64,000 bases of DNA, from NCBI RefSeq assembly GCF_004027225.2, contig NC_044279.2, forward strand, positions 30,110,705 through 30,174,704, written 5' to 3'. The first letter of the stretch is position 1. Every line of letters starts with the position of its first letter. Of this stretch, positions 60,401-64,000 are shown in pieces. A model generated the notes under the pieces. That model searched no databases, was not told the origin of the DNA, and saw only the letters and a program-made list of their open reading frames with translations. This stretch comes from Strigops habroptila (lineage: Eukaryota > Chordata > Aves > Psittaciformes > Psittacidae). A program made the position numbers and the translations under genes.

Positions 60401-63400
60401 AGTTTATAAATTTTTCTATTAATTCCAGCACCCAAGTTTTCTCCAGCCCTGAACAGCCACAGCTTTTGCTGGCAGCAGCACCTGCAAGGCAGAAGCCAGA
60501 GACGAATCCAGCCCTTGTCATCTGCACAAGGAAGGGATAAGACCACCAATGGAGATCTGCTACATGTGGTATAATAAGCCATATGGGTTGTTTCCACCTG
60601 GGTCAAGCCTTGCTCTTGAGTTTAACCTGAACTATTTGTTTGTCCTTCTAAAAAGTAGGAGATGCTCAGATATTATGTCGGCCATGGAGACACATATTGT
60701 ATTGGTTGGCAAATCTGCGGTGAACGGTACGTTTCGAACTTACAAGTGTTATGCCATGAAGACAGATTACAACCACCAAACATAGACACACACAGTGGAG
60801 GAAAACAGAAGACTACCAACATTTTTTATTACATTTACTGTAGAGCAGGCATGCCTTTCCATATCTCACAAATGTTTGAATTAATCAAAAGGAGGTAGTG
60901 TTTCATGCAATGGATAGAGCCTTTTTAGACCAGAAAGCTTCATGAAACTTAGCAAGAGGACACTGTGGATGCAACTAGTCTACTTGACTCGAGACTGGTG
61001 ATGAATTGGAAAGACACCATCTGGACACTTTTCTACTGCTTATGCTCACTAAGTAAGCAAAATACATCCAGGAGGGTAGGAGGGAAGTGTCATATACATT
61101 TGCCATATTCTTGCACTTATGACCACTACTGGAGACAGAATGCAAGGCTAAGTGGAACTTTGGCCTGAGCCGCTACAATCATCTGACATTCTGACATTAA
61201 TTTATGTTGATTTTTACAGCAACTTTTTAATTATTATTCAAGTGTAAGGCATCTGAAAGGACCTTGCATACATTGATACTAATAATTAATAATGCATTGT
61301 TAATTATATTTAAGGGTGATTTCAGTATGGCAATGCATAGAACCATGGACAGAATACTTGAAGGACAAAACTTTGGGGCATTTACCATGTCTTCCATGCT
61401 TTTTAATAAAAAGAAATAACCTTTCTTTAGAAGTGTGCATTACAGCAATAATTCTGAAGCTTCTTTGCCAAGGAGCCACAGAACATAGCTTTCTTTTCTG
61501 CAGAAATAAAAATTCAGTCTTGATCTAGCATACTTCAGAATACTGAAAAACAGGTTTGTATGCACAGAACTAAACCTACTGTATTGACATAAAGTCTCTT
61601 CAAACTGGCAAAACAAATCTCTCTTGAAACTTGAATCAAACTCCAGACAACAGAAAAAAAATGACACCATAACTTAAACATTGATAAGCTCATAGCTATT
61701 TAGCTTGATTCAGCACTTCCCATGTTACTTTAACAAATGCACATCCACTAGGATTCAGATTTTCTGTGTCCCATAGGGTACACTCTTGTCAATTTTCCAT
61801 CTATATTTTGCTTTCAGGGAATAAACTCAGTGAGCTGAAGCGTCATTTTAAGTTTCCAATAATCACTTGTAAGTTCCAAGTTGTGTTTTTACTTCTCTGC
61901 TGATACAGTCTATCATGAGGCTGAAAGATATTAAAGACTACTAGCTAATCAAAACTATTTCTTTGGTAAAATTCTATTTCCAATGGACAGAAGTGTACCC
62001 TTTCTTCCCAAACATGAAACAGGGCTAGTACAGACCATGAATTAGTCATTCTTAGGAAAGATGGTAGCCTCTAAAATCTTGAACTTATTAATTGCAGACA
62101 TAAAGAAAGCAAATTTATTCTCATAAGAATGGGACCATCACTTTCTTTTACCTTCCTACCCCAACCCACAAAAAACAACCAGGAAAGTTTGCACCATCAG
62201 CACTAAGCATTACTTGACCATCTATCTCCCACCACAGCCAGGCATGAAGGCAACTGGCTGTATGCCAGATTCCCTCCTGACCCTTCTCTCTTCCTGCATG
62301 GCTTCATCATCTTGCTACAACCTTCACCATCTTTCAGCAGCAAATGGCCCTGCTCCTTCATGCCTGTGGGTCTCTTCATGTGTCCAACAGCTGCAGGATG
62401 TGGTATGGTGAGGCTGCATAGCTCTGGGTAGCACAGTGCAAAGGCAGCAAACCCTCCAGCAGACCCTCCGAGCCACCCACATTTAAACCCGCAGAGGTTT
62501 TCAGTTGCAGTTTATGTCTTTCCCATGTTTGGTTAAACTTCTTTTCTTCATTCTTTACTTTAAATATTGCTTTTTAGTGTTTTAAAAAATTGGAACAAAT
62601 AAAAAAAAAAAGCAATAGTGCTTTTTCTCATTTTATTATTCTCTTCTTTTTCCTGTCTGACCACTTGCTAGCAGTTTTGCCATTTGCAGAGAAAGGTTAG
62701 GCTCTTGCTTTGCATCTTAGTATCTCACCTTTAAATTTTTATCCATTGGTTTATACAACATTAAAAAGACCTTGGAAATACTTTTTAAATAATTTATTTT
62801 GCCTATAACATTTTTTATAAAATGTTGTATGTTCTCATGTTCAGAAGTCTGGGTAAGTGTTTTTCAGCTTTGAGGAGAGTCTGCATTGCAAGTTGTAGAA
62901 ACCACACCTTAAAGACATACAGCCAAAGGTTGTCTTTTCAATTAATACTTTCTTTGATGATCTGGAGTGATGACAGGTGCTAAGAAGATGCTGCCGTGAT
63001 CTACCATCCTTGAAAGAATGGCACAACAGCCACTTATCCAGGTTAAAATAAGAAAGTTACTTTTTGTTCAGTAATTAAACAGTAGCAGCTACCACCCAAG
63101 TGATTGACAAACTGGTTTTATTTGGCAAAATATAAGGTGAGGCAAGCAGGTAAAGATGTTTCTATGGGAATAATTGCAAAAAAACACAACAACACAAGCC
63201 TGCCTTCCGCTGCTCCTCCCATCTGCGTTGCGGGACAAGCACTGCTGGCTGCATTCCTGTAGATAGAGGGATGTGCTGAAGAAATACTTGAGTCTTTCAA
63301 GAATTTATCTTCCAAGGAGAACCATGCTAGCAAGGCCCCAGATATTTTGTGCCAAGTGGCAGTGCTTTCATCAGTCATGCAGAGCTGACTGCATTTTGCA

Positions 63401-64000
63401 AGAAGGGAGACCACTGAGACTGTGTTTCTAAACATCACCAAAAAGGTTTCTTTGCGAGGAAACAGAGAAGCATGATTGTATTGATTTTTACATCATAGCC
63501 ATTTTCCTCTTCAGAGGAAATGAGCATCAATAGAAAGAGAGTATGCTTAAAACAATACAGAAGTGCCATATTAATTTGATGTGCTAATGATAATACTCTA
63601 CATAATATACCTGCAAACACCAACAGGAGAATAAGCTATCAGAACTCAAATGAGAATTCAGTGAATTGGGAGCACAACATATGCCTAGACTACATTTTAA
63701 ATTCTCCTATTTTATTCATAGCTACGGCCAAAGCGATTTGGTAGTGATTCTCTTAACAATGTGACTGAATCTTTTAGACCTAGAGGAAATTTATACCAAG
63801 CAGAGAAGGGCCAAAGATGACAGAGGGAAGCAATCTAACGCAGTGGTAAACATTACTTGATCATAATTGCTTGCTTGCTTGCTCAAGTTTGTATAAATGT
63901 TAAGTGGGTTTTTAATAGGGGAAAATCTTCATTGCTAGAAATTTCTAAAATAAAAAAAAAAATCTCAATAAACTGACATAAATTATCTTTAGCTATAGTA
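57476..64000. other. intergenic, no gene recognised
   Basis: AT-rich to the window edge. It holds a 9-bp hairpin (59753-59777), an 8-bp hairpin (62807-62826), a T run near 57750, an A run near 62601 and a (TTGC)4 patch near 63868. I looked for the first exon or CpG island of the gene that follows THAP5 in human (PNPLA8) and saw none. Confidence 0.6.
59753..59777. repeat. 9-bp inverted repeat
   Basis: tcctagcta (59753-59761) and tagctagga (59769-59777) are perfectly complementary around a 7-nt loop. There is no transcript context. Confidence 0.7.

Noticed and set aside
1-64000. CRISPR arrays, operons, phage or bacterial systems
   Set aside because: No regularly spaced direct repeats with unique spacers, and the spliced genes, CpG island and CR1 repeats show this is vertebrate nuclear DNA.

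Overview
The window looks like bird nuclear DNA, about 64 kb of AT-rich, gene-poor sequence. Three things point to a bird. First, at least five CR1 LINE fragments of the type common in avian genomes are present. Second, two genes have proteins very close to vertebrate DNAJB9 and THAP5. Third, the genes have ordinary spliced GT-AG structure with a CpG-island promoter. The species cannot be named from the sequence. The same gene pair lies head-to-head in human (7q31), so this is the orthologous block (established knowledge plus inference).

Layout. Positions 1-33,900 are a gene desert. It holds two probable solo LTRs (4403-4808 and 20844-21487, each with TG...CA ends and a 4-bp target duplication), a very old CR1 copy with decayed endonuclease and reverse-transcriptase remnants (7460-9430, minus), younger CR1 3' ends (11135-11892, 27009-27107, 31571-32006), and an old amniote CR1/L3-like fragment near 24.8-25.2 kb. 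No exon was recognised there. DNAJB9 follows on the minus strand, with coding exons 36983-36767 and 35294-34864 (215 aa) and a non-coding first exon ending at a consensus donor at 40801. A CpG island at about 40640-41330 separates it from THAP5 on the plus strand, with coding exons 41131-41213, 44794-44983 and 46797-47759 (411 aa). A minus-oriented, internally deleted avian ERV LTR lies in THAP5 intron 2. From 48.3 kb to the end I see no gene, only small CR1 pieces, AT-rich tandem repeats and hairpins.

How the genes relate. DNAJB9 (ERdj4) is an ER-lumenal J-protein that works with BiP in the unfolded-protein response. THAP5 is a nuclear THAP-type zinc-finger protein with an HCF-1-binding-type motif and a coiled coil. 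They do not form a pathway, but they share one divergent promoter. That promoter contains an inverted CCAAT box 10 bp from a CCACGTGACG motif, a plausible stress-response element. THAP5 may also carry an upstream ATG whose 52-codon frame overlaps its own start out of frame.

I found no CRISPR, operon, phage or other unusual system. The most interesting items are the shared promoter elements, the overlapping uORF, a pair of mutually exclusive hairpins in THAP5 intron 1, and the repeat insertions.
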